Assembly: GCA_023433065.1 (NCBI GenBank)
Contig: JAEZET010000004.1
Location: 496,001 to 560,000 of the forward strand
From: Cyanobacteria bacterium OH_CBrB_359
GTDB lineage: Bacteria; Cyanobacteriota; Vampirovibrionia; Gastranaerophilales; Gastranaerophilaceae
DNA: 64,000 nucleotides
Direction: 5' to 3'
Numbering within the stretch: position 1 is the first letter of the stretch; every line of letters starts with the position of its first letter. Of the stretch, positions 16,588 to 24,922 are shown in pieces. Made by a program: the position numbers and the translations under genes. Below the pieces are notes generated by a model. The model saw only the letters and a list, made by a program, of their open reading frames with translations, was not told the origin of the DNA and made no database searches.

Positions 16588-18567
16588 GTGAAAATTACTA
16601 AATCAATAAAATTATTAATATTAACCATAACAATACTTTTTCCAAATATTGTTATGGCGGCAGACTATGTTCCAGAGACAGTTAAAGTGGAAAAAGAAAA
16701 TGTATTAGTGAAGCCTTTAAAGAAAATTAAAAAGATTAAAAAAATCAAAAAAACAAACCAAACCCAAGAAGCAGAAGTTACCCAACAACAATACAGTTCT
16801 TCAGAAATTGTTATAGATTCTGATTTTATGGAATATTATCCCGAAAGATCAGAAATTGAAGCCATTGGTAATGCTAAAGTTACATTAGAAAAAGATAATA
16901 CAACTATATATGCAAATAGAATTGTGTTTAATCACGATTTAAATAACATAAAAGCTTATGATGATGTAAAAATTGTAAATAGCGATTCGACCACAATAGG
17001 TGATTTTATTAATCTGGATTTAAATCAAGAAAATGGATGGATAGATAAACCAATAACTGAAAACTATGCAATCAAAATTTCATCTAAAGAAGGCTATATA
17101 TATTCAGACAGGATTGAAGAATATGATGGTGTGGCAAAAATTATCAAAGACCAGAAAATTAAATTTGGAAGTAATTCTCTTGCTACTCTTGTTAATCCGG
17201 GGAATCCCAGCTTGTCATCAGCATATTCTGTAAAAGATTCTGAGAATGCAGAGTCGGGTGTTTATAAAATTAAAGCGAGAACAATTTATATTGATTCTCA
17301 AGAGCAGCATAACGTATTAAAAATGGATAATGTTGATATATATTTAAAGAACATAAAAATAGCAAGTGTTCCGACTCTTACAACGGTATCTAACAAAGAA
17401 CAGCACCTTTTGGATACTAATTTGCCTGAAATGGGGCAAGTCTCACAGCTGGGTATGTATGTAGGGCCAGGATTTGTATTTAATCTTCCTCGAGCCTCAA
17501 CTTTAAAAGTTATTCCTATCTTAAACTATAAAGATGATTTTGGTATAGGTGGTATCGCTAGATTCAGGAATAGCAGGAATATTACAGAGATAGCTTATGG
17601 TTCTGCTAAAGATGTTTTTCTTATCAGAGGAAAACATAATATTACAGACAATTTAGAGTTAGATTATAACCAGAATACTTTAATGGATGAATGGTTTTTG
17701 GGAGCAAGGCGTCCTCGATATGGAACTCAACTGCAATACAAAAAAAGTTATCGCATAGATGATTTAAATGCTGTATATAGTCAAAGATTTTCTGGCGGCT
17801 ATTTCGCTGACTACGGGCATCAGGTTGGTGACGGAGAAGCCAGAGTAAGATGGCAGGCTCAGATACATAAACCTCTTTATTCATATGAAAACCCTAATGG
17901 AGATTTAAGTATTAATGTCAGTGTTCTCGGACAGACTTCTATGTCTCTTTATACGACAGGCGATAATATTGGAATCGTCAGGATAGGTCCGATGTTATCT
18001 ACAAACTTTAAAAGATGGTCTCAGGATCTTATCTATTATCAATCAGCAGTGGCAGGGCAAACTCCATTTGCATTTGATAGGTATGCTTATGGTAAATCAA
18101 ACCTTGTGCTAATTGAAAAGGTTAAATTACATAAATATGTTTCAATAGGCTATTTGGCATCTATGGCTTTATTGAAAGACAATTATGAAAATAAAATGTT
18201 ACAGGAGAGTCGTCTACTTTTATCTTTAGGACCTGAGTATGCCCAGATTATATTGGGATATGATGCGAAAAGAAAAAATACAATGATGCTATTTGCAATG
18301 CAGGTTGGAACTAAAGATTCAGATATTAAGTTTAAAAAAGCAGTACTTAAAAATCCTGATAATATGAGTAAAAAAGTTGAACCTTTATTTGATTTTTCTA
18401 AAGTAAAATATTACAGAGACAAGATATTTTCTCCTCCGGTAGAAGATAATAAACCTGTTCAGGATGGATTTGACACTGATTCAGCAAATCCATTGCAGTA
18501 CGATCCTTTAAATGATAAAATACCTGCTATTCAGCCAATGCTTATGCCTCAGCAGTGGATTAGATAA
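16588..18567 (+). CDS. LptD/OstA-like outer-membrane protein
   Basis: Probable outer-membrane LPS-assembly component. The 659-aa product begins at a GTG with a good ribosome site (AAAGG). A signal peptide (about residues 1-24, 'IVMA-ADYVPE') is followed by a Lys-rich linker (KKIKKIKKIKKTNQ), then an OstA/LptA-type beta-jellyroll (about 70-200) with 'DSDFMEYYPERSEIEAIGNA' and 'IYANRIVFNHDLNNIKAYDD'. The remainder is strand-rich with aromatic alternation and 'LGARRPRYGTQLQY', consistent with a barrel. It is shorter than E. coli LptD (about 780 residues), so a divergent relative is possible. Its stop abuts the stop of the convergent phospholipase D-family gene. Confidence 0.8.
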   Translation: MKITKSIKLLILTITILFPNIVMAADYVPETVKVEKENVLVKPLKKIKKIKKIKKTNQTQEAEVTQQQYSSSEIVIDSDFMEYYPERSEIEAIGNAKVTLEKDNTTIYANRIVFNHDLNNIKAYDDVKIVNSDSTTIGDFINLDLNQENGWIDKPITENYAIKISSKEGYIYSDRIEEYDGVAKIIKDQKIKFGSNSLATLVNPGNPSLSSAYSVKDSENAESGVYKIKARTIYIDSQEQHNVLKMDNVDIYLKNIKIASVPTLTTVSNKEQHLLDTNLPEMGQVSQLGMYVGPGFVFNLPRASTLKVIPILNYKDDFGIGGIARFRNSRNITEIAYGSAKDVFLIRGKHNITDNLELDYNQNTLMDEWFLGARRPRYGTQLQYKKSYRIDDLNAVYSQRFSGGYFADYGHQVGDGEARVRWQAQIHKPLYSYENPNGDLSINVSVLGQTSMSLYTTGDNIGIVRIGPMLSTNFKRWSQDLIYYQSAVAGQTPFAFDRYAYGKSNLVLIEKVKLHKYVSIGYLASMALLKDNYENKMLQESRLLLSLGPEYAQIILGYDAKRKNTMMLFAMQVGTKDSDIKFKKAVLKNPDNMSKKVEPLFDFSKVKYYRDKIFSPPVEDNKPVQDGFDTDSANPLQYDPLNDKIPAIQPMLMPQQWIR

Positions 18568-20379
18568 TTATTTGTTTAATTGGTGGAGACAACCCTCATC
18601 ATTTTTATCAATTTTGCCGTCGAAATCATTATCAATGCTGTCGGTGCAAGATCCTACAGATGCAAATGACTCTGCAGAGGGAGTGTAATTCAGGTATTTA
18701 TCAGGGATACTGTTCCAAAGATATGTAAATACAAGTTTTAAATAAGAAGCTGTTTTTGTATCTTCAAGTATTACAACATTTTCATCGTTTGTGTTTTCCC
18801 CGCTTTTAGTAAAGTTCATCGAACCTATAATTGAGTATTTGTCATCAATAATCATCGATTTTATGTGCATTTTTCCCGCTTTATTTTCTGTTTTAACTTT
18901 TATACCTGCGGATTTAAGCATTGTATTAACGGAATATTTATTGTTTGCATTTGTTGCATCTGTTATAACTTTAATATCGACTCCTCTTTTATGTGCTTCA
19001 ATAAGGCTTTGTGCCATTGGCTTGCTTGTAAAATAAAAAATTGGTACATAGATATAATTTCTTGAATTTTCTATAAGTTTAATTAGGTGATTTGAAATTA
19101 TTTTATCCTGAGGTGAAAAATAAATTTTTATTTTATTATTGTCATTAAAGGTAATTTCATTATTTATTGTTTTTTCTGTTTTGTTATTATGGAAATCTCC
19201 TTTATATAGTCTTTCGAATTCTTCTCCAAATATTTTTGCAGCTTGGGCAGAATCAATTAAGATTGCAAGATTTGCGTTAAAATCGGAAAAATCTGTATCG
19301 GTCAGATTTGCTGAGCCTGTCCATACTTTTTCGTTGTCAAAAATAAAAAATTTATTGTGCATAATCGCATTTTGAAAACGTTTATGAGTTGATGGAATAT
19401 TGTTTTGAGCCGAATCAACATTATAGTTTTTTACAACATTCATTAATTTTAACGTGTCAGGGTAGTATGTATTATCTTCAGAATCAATATCAGTTACCCA
19501 TCTTATTTTTACTCCTCTTTTTTGAGCGTTTGTTATTGCATTGTATACTTTGGGTTGATTCAATATTCCATAAACCGCAAAGTCCATCGTGTGCTTTGTA
19601 TTATTAATTTCAGTCAGAAGAGCCGTACAAGCTATAGTAGAGCAGTCATTGTAAGGTTTTTTTGTATTGGAAAAATCTATAAAAAATATTTTAATATTTT
19701 TTAAGTCTATAAAATAAGGAATTTTGTGAATTGGCGTAAAATTATAAGTAGATTTAGTTAAAGGTTTTTTATGGCAAAATCCACATGGCGCAGCTTCTTT
19801 TGGTAAGTTTTTGTAAGGAATAATCTCAAATTCATTTACTTTTAATGCATAATCACAATCCAATTCATGAAATTTTTTACTCTTATTATTAAAAACTACG
19901 TAGTGATTTTTTTGTATTTCATATATATATTTTTTTATTGCATTTAGGTTTTGTTTACTATCATATAGAGAATTCTTGTCAGCCAGTGCAAATCCATTTT
20001 TCAGTAAATTTTGGGAATAATCTTTTCCATTTATGATAATTATTGCTGCATTTTTGTTCTTGAATTTTACTTTTACATATTTTCCCAGTGCTTTTTCTTT
20101 TGCCCATTTTTTAGAAAAATACGAAAGATATACAATTTCTTTTTTATTTAAATTAATATTTTTAAAGCTATTATTTTCTAAATTATCAAAAGAAAAAGGA
20201 ATTACACCATATACTTCAATTAATTCGTTATAATCAATTTGGTCATTATCATTTAAATCAATGTAAAAATCAGCAGAATCTTCAATTTTTAGGACTTTAT
20301 GTTCACCAAAGTGCCTGAAATTATAGATTATTGTAATCAAAAAAAGAAAAAATAAAACTAAAACGGTAATTTTTTTCAT
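18568..20379 (-). CDS. exported phospholipase D-family protein with SNase-like and metal-binding modules
   Basis: A 603-aa protein with an N-terminal signal/anchor (MKKITVLVLFFLFLITIIYNF). Domains in order: an EF-hand-like loop (DLNDNDQIDYNEL), a staphylococcal-nuclease-like region (about 60-150), a short Ada-type metal site ('FHELDCDYA' with 'PCGFCHKKP', about 170-205), and two PLD half-sites with complete HKD motifs: His341-Lys343-Asp348 (HNKFFIFD) and His505-Lys507-Asp512 (HIKSMIID). The C-terminus has a 'CTDSIDNDFDGKIDKNDEGC' calcium-loop motif. Both HKD sites are intact, so catalytic activity (nuclease or phospholipase) is expected. Whether the target is nucleic acid or lipid cannot be told from sequence. 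Confidence 0.87.
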   Translation of the reverse strand: MKKITVLVLFFLFLITIIYNFRHFGEHKVLKIEDSADFYIDLNDNDQIDYNELIEVYGVIPFSFDNLENNSFKNINLNKKEIVYLSYFSKKWAKEKALGKYVKVKFKNKNAAIIIINGKDYSQNLLKNGFALADKNSLYDSKQNLNAIKKYIYEIQKNHYVVFNNKSKKFHELDCDYALKVNEFEIIPYKNLPKEAAPCGFCHKKPLTKSTYNFTPIHKIPYFIDLKNIKIFFIDFSNTKKPYNDCSTIACTALLTEINNTKHTMDFAVYGILNQPKVYNAITNAQKRGVKIRWVTDIDSEDNTYYPDTLKLMNVVKNYNVDSAQNNIPSTHKRFQNAIMHNKFFIFDNEKVWTGSANLTDTDFSDFNANLAILIDSAQAAKIFGEEFERLYKGDFHNNKTEKTINNEITFNDNNKIKIYFSPQDKIISNHLIKLIENSRNYIYVPIFYFTSKPMAQSLIEAHKRGVDIKVITDATNANNKYSVNTMLKSAGIKVKTENKAGKMHIKSMIIDDKYSIIGSMNFTKSGENTNDENVVILEDTKTASYLKLVFTYLWNSIPDKYLNYTPSAESFASVGSCTDSIDNDFDGKIDKNDEGCLHQLNK

Positions 20380-20407
20380 GATAGAATTATAGCAAAGAAA
20401 TTAACAT

Positions 20408-20496
20408 GGAGAAGTGTCCGAGCGGTTTAAGGTGCAGACCTGGAACGTCTGTGTGGGACTCAAATTCCACCGAGGGTTCGAATCCCTCCTTCTCCT
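20408..20496 (+). tRNA. tRNA-Ser (anticodon GGA)
   Basis: A complete class II tRNA: acceptor stem GGAGAAG (20408-20414) pairs perfectly with CTTCTCC (20489-20495), anticodon stem CAGAC/GTCTG encloses CTGGAAC (anticodon GGA, reads UCC/UCU), a long variable arm (TGGGA/TTCCA) follows, and the T arm is GAGGG-TTCGAAT-CCCTC. No CCA is encoded. The base after the acceptor stem is T, where serine tRNAs usually have a G discriminator, and the D stem has a T-T mismatch at 10:25. A T-run follows directly. Confidence 0.95.
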
Positions 20497-20529
20497 TTTT
20501 TTAATTTAATAATATTTAAGGATAATATA

Positions 20530-20742
20530 ATGCCAGGACGTTGTGATAAATGTAGAGAAAATGATGGTTTATATATAGTGGAATCAGAAAGATGGCCTAG
20601 TTCAGATGTTTGTACTCCTCAAAAAATCAAAATAGAGTTTGCATGTTGGTTTTGTGATAATAAATATATAGCAAATATGGAATTTGAATCTTTAAATTCT
20701 TATTTAGATTTTAAAGAAAAACATCAGCCTTATAATGATTAA
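20530..20742 (+). CDS. small zinc-ribbon-like hypothetical protein
   Basis: No family is recognised. The 70-aa protein has two CxxC pairs, 'CDKC' near residue 5 and 'CWFC' near residue 39, spaced as in a zinc ribbon, plus a lone Cys in between. The C-terminal third is helical and acidic. There is no signal peptide. It lies 33 bp after tRNA-Ser, and the purine-rich 'AAGGATA' before the ATG is a usable ribosome site. Zn-binding is an inference from the cysteine pattern. Confidence 0.6.
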   Translation: MPGRCDKCRENDGLYIVESERWPSSDVCTPQKIKIEFACWFCDNKYIANMEFESLNSYLDFKEKHQPYND

Positions 20743-20747
20743 TTTAT

Positions 20748-20930
20748 AAGAGACTTTTGCTGCCTGAACTACAATATCCGTATTTAAGTTCGCCCATCTA
20801 TGGCCGGTGGATTTTTTAATTAGAATATAGGTTGTTTTTACTGAATTTTTGCCCTATATGATTTTAGGGAGAGACTGATTCGACAGACTTTTTAAGGCAA
20901 TTTATAAGTCGTTTTCTTCAAAAGTCTCTT
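20748..20930 (+). ncRNA. candidate structured RNA, 6S-like architecture
   Basis: This 363-bp gene-free gap contains a perfect 12-bp long-range helix: AAGAGACTTTTG (20748-20759) pairs with CAAAAGTCTCTT (20919-20930), enclosing about 160 nt. Inside, ATATAGG (20823-20829 region) can pair with CCTATAT further on to form an apical hairpin. A closing stem, a large interior and an apical hairpin in about 183 nt resemble 6S RNA, but no diagnostic 6S sequence can be confirmed by eye, and the strand is a guess. The remaining 175 bp to the next gene is AT-rich with a weak 8-bp inverted repeat (AGATTTAA/TTAAATCT). Confidence 0.45.
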
Positions 20931-21105
20931 TTCATATTTTAGAGGCGGATAGATTTAATATTTCAACTTTCGAGTTTCTTCTTAAATCTCGATAGCTTCA
21001 ATTTTATCTGATAATCAAAATAACAAGAATAAAATCAGCCGTTAAAAAAAATTAATAAAAGACAAATATTTGGCAATCTTTAACATTTAGAATATTAAAT
21101 ACATT

Positions 21106-22368
21106 ATGAAAATACAGTTTACACCACTACAAAATATATATACAGTAAAAAACCAAAAAGATGTTGCTCCAAAATACAACTCTAAGCTAATGGCAGATTC
21201 AGTTTCATTTGGAGCGATAAAAAAAAATAAGTTAAGTAACTACCAGAGACTGTGCGCAAATTATTTTAAGGCTCCTCTTGAAAAATTTGAAACCCATGAA
21301 GATTTCAGACAATGGGCAAGAGAAGGACTTGCTCGAACAATGGAGCTTAATGAGTATGAAGCGCTTGATGAATTAGATTCAAAAGAGAGAATGAGGCGTC
21401 TTGAACAATGGAAAGAGTTCTTGATGCAAGATGATGAGATGAAGGATTATCCAACCTTAGCCTTTTATGTAGCAGATTCAATTACAAAAGATTTGTATCC
21501 TGAGACGAAAAATTTTCCTCCTTTGTTTGATAAAGATTCTTTTAGGCAAGTTGTTCAAGAAATGGATAAAATTCTGAATAAAGACCCAAAAGCTATGATT
21601 AACTTCAAGAAAAAATATCAAGAATGTCTTAGGGAAAAGGCACTTAAATCAGTTGAAATAATTGAAGACGACTCAAAAAAATCAAAAAAATCTTTTTGGG
21701 TAAGGATTCCTTCAAAAGAGAATGATCCAGACAATTATGAAAAAAACCTGAGGAACATGAATATATTGAGCTGCGAAGCTTGGTGTACTAAGGGGTATTT
21801 TGCAGACAAATATCTGCAAAAGGGAGATTTTTATATTTATATTGATAACAAACTTCCGGAGTTGTCCGTGAGGATTGAAGATAGAAGGGTTAAAGAAGTA
21901 AGGGATAGAAATCATAGCAGTAAAATTGGGCTTTGTTACTACAATGCTTTGAAGTTTTTAGCTCAAGAAAAGCAACTAGACGAATATTTAATGGGCATTC
22001 AAGATTTAGAATATCGTAAATATCTAGTTGATTTTGCAAAAGATTTAATTCAAGAAGATATAGATACAAAAAATTTCGCAAATATACTTCGTTTTGCAGG
22101 TATTAAGGTGGAAGAACTTGAAAATGGTTTGCTTGAGTTATCTACTTTTAAAGCTCCTAGCAAAGATTATACATATAAAGATTTAGGTATAGACGAAAAT
22201 GAGATGTTTAGATATATTCGTTCAATAAAAGGCAGTGCAGATTTTCAAGGTACACAGGTTACAAACCTTGGAGCTTTAAAGAGTGTAGGTGGTTATACAT
22301 TCCTGGGTGGGAGCAAATTGACTGAACTTGGGAATGTCGACTTTAAACAAGGAGTTTTTTGGGATTAG
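21106..22368 (+). CDS. hypothetical protein with 'SVSFGA' N-terminus and C-terminal LG-type repeats
   Basis: Not recognised as a named family. The 420-aa product begins 'MKIQFTPLQNIYTV...SVSFGAIKKN' without a normal signal peptide. Residues 40-345 are largely helical and charged. The C-terminus contains repeats of the type 'GTQVTNLGALKSVGGYTF' and 'GSKLTELGNVDF', like the leucine-rich 'LGNLxxVGG' solenoid seen in some phage and bacterial surface proteins. Here only about two repeats remain, so the domain may be truncated. It follows the candidate RNA and precedes the IS relic, which could explain a shortened end. Function unknown. Confidence 0.75.
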   Translation: MKIQFTPLQNIYTVKNQKDVAPKYNSKLMADSVSFGAIKKNKLSNYQRLCANYFKAPLEKFETHEDFRQWAREGLARTMELNEYEALDELDSKERMRRLEQWKEFLMQDDEMKDYPTLAFYVADSITKDLYPETKNFPPLFDKDSFRQVVQEMDKILNKDPKAMINFKKKYQECLREKALKSVEIIEDDSKKSKKSFWVRIPSKENDPDNYEKNLRNMNILSCEAWCTKGYFADKYLQKGDFYIYIDNKLPELSVRIEDRRVKEVRDRNHSSKIGLCYYNALKFLAQEKQLDEYLMGIQDLEYRKYLVDFAKDLIQEDIDTKNFANILRFAGIKVEELENGLLELSTFKAPSKDYTYKDLGIDENEMFRYIRSIKGSADFQGTQVTNLGALKSVGGYTFLGGSKLTELGNVDFKQGVFWD

Positions 22369-22408
22369 CCTTTTTTTCTATTTGTAAAAAAAACGAGTTT
22401 TATGGTTC

Positions 22409-22873
22409 GTCCTGCTCCGGTATTATTGGTCCAAGAATAGAGTTAGTAATTTGCTAAAATACTAACAAAGAAGAAAGGACTAAAACCTTGAAAAAAGGTT
22501 TTAAAATTAAGCCAGAAGAGATTATTGATATTCTCAGGCAATTAGAAGTTATGATTAATCAGGGAAAACAGTTCCAATGGCTTGTCGAGACTAAAGAATA
22601 GTGACTATTAAATTTTTATAAAAAGTAAAATTTATAAATGCCTTTTCATTTCCTGTTATTCATTTAGGGAATTTATATTGAACTTACTTGGTATGAATTA
22701 GCTTGAAAAATGAAGAAAATTGTAAAAATGTTATAAAGCTACAAATAATCCCAAATTTACTACTTATCAAGGATTATCTTCAGAGATTTTTGCTGTCAAG
22801 ACTGCTTCCACCGTTTTTTTTTTGCATAAGAAATATTGCTATCAGGACTACCTATAATTAGGCTGGGCAGGAC
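22409..22873 (+). mobile_element. decayed IS3-family insertion sequence relic
   Basis: A short OrfA-like fragment (22488-22601) sits between imperfect inverted ends: GTCCTGCTC (22409-22417) and GGGCAGGAC (22865-22873), matching in 8 of 9 positions when inverted. At about 465 bp it is far shorter than a full IS3 element, and no OrfB/DDE integrase is seen. It lies between the hypothetical gene at 21106 and the TpsB gene. The exact ends are uncertain. Confidence 0.5.
22488..22601 (+). pseudogene. IS3-family transposase OrfA N-terminal fragment
   Basis: The frame (TTG start, ribosome site AAGAAAGGA) encodes 37 residues: 'KGFKIKPEEIIDILRQLEVM' then 'INQGKQ'. This matches the start of the helix-turn-helix of IS3-type OrfA proteins, which usually read 'KPEEIIxxLRxxEVLLxQGK' followed by the recognition helix. 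Here the recognition helix is missing and the frame ends at TAG after 'FQWLVETKE'. It is a broken remnant. Confidence 0.65.
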
Positions 22874-22887
22874 TTTTGGGACATGCC

Positions 22888-24738
22888 TTAGAATGGTGAT
22901 GCGGTTAAATCAAAATGTAGCCTTGCGCTTGGTTCAGCATACATATCTTTATTCATTAAAGGTATGCCAACATAAGTTCTTGCGGTTATATATTTAGAAA
23001 TAGCAAATCTTAATCCAGCGCCTACACTTGCCAAAAAATCAATCTTATTAATTTTCTCTTTATAAGGGAAAACCGTACCGGTATCAGCAAATAGAGCAAA
23101 TTTAACGTTGTTTCTCAAGTCAAATTTACCTTCATTTTTAGTAAACGGAATTTTTATTTGCTCCGGAAGAAATGGAATAGGGAAGAGTAATTCAAGACTT
23201 GCATAATATGATGAAGCGGCCATCAATAAACTTTCTGCATAACCTCTTACGCTTGAAATGCCACCTATTTGGTATTGTTCAATAAAAGCTACATTATTAG
23301 GCGAATATTGCCCGCCGACTCTTAATGTGGTAATTATATCCTTTGGTAAATAATGGATATAGTAAAAGTCACCGTTTAATTTTGTAAAATATTCTTTTAC
23401 AGATTGCATTTGGTTGTTAATTATACCATTTGTTGAATATAATGAGCCGTATAAAATACTTTTGTTAAATCTGTATTGTCCGCCCATACCAATAGCAACA
23501 TTATAATCGTTATATCTTGAATAGTTATAGTCAGCTATCGAGGCGGTTGATAATTTTATATTTCCAGAAGTATTTAAATTTAAGGTTAAACGTTCAGTTT
23601 CCTTTAAAGGATGTGTAATATATGTACTAAAAACATTTGTCTTTGATATTATATCAAAGTCTTTGTATTGCCCACTTGAAATGTCACTTTTGCCGTAGAT
23701 ATAAGAAAAACCTGCTCTTGTACCTTTTTTATTGATTGGAACATTATAGTCAAAATATGGTGAAACAGAAGAGCGAGATAAATTTACCGCTGCAGACATT
23801 CTGTCTTGGAAACCAAAAAGTGTATCGGCGCTCGTCAAAATACCGCCTCTTAGTAAACCGGTGGTCTCTCTTCCAAAACTGTCATAAGATGCTGATATAT
23901 GGTAAGGTAATTGCTCATTGGCCATCAAAGTTACATCTGTTGTGCCGTATTCTTTACCTGGTTTTAATTTTGCAGATAGCTGAACGCTTCTTGCATTTTT
24001 GTTGAATATTTTTAAATCATTTTCCAATTTTGCCAAATCTAAAATATCCCCTTTTTTTTGAGAATATCGAGATTTTAAAAACCATTTTCTGTTAAATTTA
24101 TTTCCTTCAATATTAACTTCTCCGATTTTGGCTTCAATAAGTTCTACCTTTAAAACTCCGCCCTTTAAATCTTGGACCGGCAAAAAAGCCTGTGCTGTGA
24201 TAATATTCTTTTTTTTGTATTGAATATTAATCAAATCTACCAAGTTGTTTATATCTTCACTTGTTAATTCTTTTTTTTCGGCTAAACTCTTAAAATGATT
24301 AATTTCGGAATCGGAAAATATTTTAGAGTCTGTTATTAGAACTTCTTTAATATATACGCTTGAATCCTTGGCAATAGTTCTTTCAGGAAGTTTTATGGAA
24401 TTCAAATCTTCAGTAACATTGCCATTTAATTGGTATTGTTCGGAGTCTTTGCGATTTTCTAAGTTTTCATAATACTGCTTTGTTCTTTGTATATCCACAC
24501 CGGAAAAAGCACCCGGTGACATATTAGGTGTTAATAATTTTTTATTAGTTTTGGATAAAGAAGGATTGTTTTTGTTTTCTTTTTTTTGTTTTTTAATTTT
24601 ATTTTCTTTTTTTATAGCAGAATTATCATTTAAAGAAGTATCCTGCTGCAATTGCTCTATTGCTTGACAACTGGTTGCCAAGAATATAAATGCACATAAA
24701 CTGCTAAATCCTAATTTGGTTAATTTTAGAATCTTCAT
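22888..24738 (-). CDS. two-partner secretion outer-membrane transporter (TpsB, ShlB/FhaC/HecB family)
   Basis: TpsB proteins form a 16-strand outer-membrane barrel that exports one large TpsA partner. The 616-aa protein has a signal peptide (about 1-26, with a Cys in 'ATSCQAIEQ' that could be a lipobox), a Lys/Asn-rich disordered region (about 35-75), two POTRA domains (about 125-280; 'VYIKEVLITDSKIFSDSEI' and 'KIGEVNIEGNKFNRKW'), then the barrel. The conserved VRGY motif of loop L6 is at 497-500 (SVRGYAES). It ends in a C-terminal strand with terminal Phe (FDLTASPF), the usual BAM signal. It diverges from the giant TpsA gene across 184 bp, so the pair is very likely a functional unit. Confidence 0.93.
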   Translation of the reverse strand: MKILKLTKLGFSSLCAFIFLATSCQAIEQLQQDTSLNDNSAIKKENKIKKQKKENKNNPSLSKTNKKLLTPNMSPGAFSGVDIQRTKQYYENLENRKDSEQYQLNGNVTEDLNSIKLPERTIAKDSSVYIKEVLITDSKIFSDSEINHFKSLAEKKELTSEDINNLVDLINIQYKKKNIITAQAFLPVQDLKGGVLKVELIEAKIGEVNIEGNKFNRKWFLKSRYSQKKGDILDLAKLENDLKIFNKNARSVQLSAKLKPGKEYGTTDVTLMANEQLPYHISASYDSFGRETTGLLRGGILTSADTLFGFQDRMSAAVNLSRSSVSPYFDYNVPINKKGTRAGFSYIYGKSDISSGQYKDFDIISKTNVFSTYITHPLKETERLTLNLNTSGNIKLSTASIADYNYSRYNDYNVAIGMGGQYRFNKSILYGSLYSTNGIINNQMQSVKEYFTKLNGDFYYIHYLPKDIITTLRVGGQYSPNNVAFIEQYQIGGISSVRGYAESLLMAASSYYASLELLFPIPFLPEQIKIPFTKNEGKFDLRNNVKFALFADTGTVFPYKEKINKIDFLASVGAGLRFAISKYITARTYVGIPLMNKDMYAEPSARLHFDLTASPF

Positions 24739-24922
24739 TTCATACCCTTGGGTTTTATTCTACAAGAAAATTTTTTTAAAGTCTACATATTAGTAGAAAA
24801 TATGTTTTATTATTTTTAGCATTTTTGCATTAAATTAGCTTAATTTTTAGTAACAAATTAGAAATAAAACTTAAATTTGAATTATAATTTAAAATACAAT
24901 TTATAACTTGATTTATGGGTAT

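Noticed and set aside
20875..20886. GATTCGACAG string resembling the tmRNA 5' region
   Set aside because: No tRNA-like T arm, acceptor pairing or tag reading frame is associated with it; only about ten bases match.
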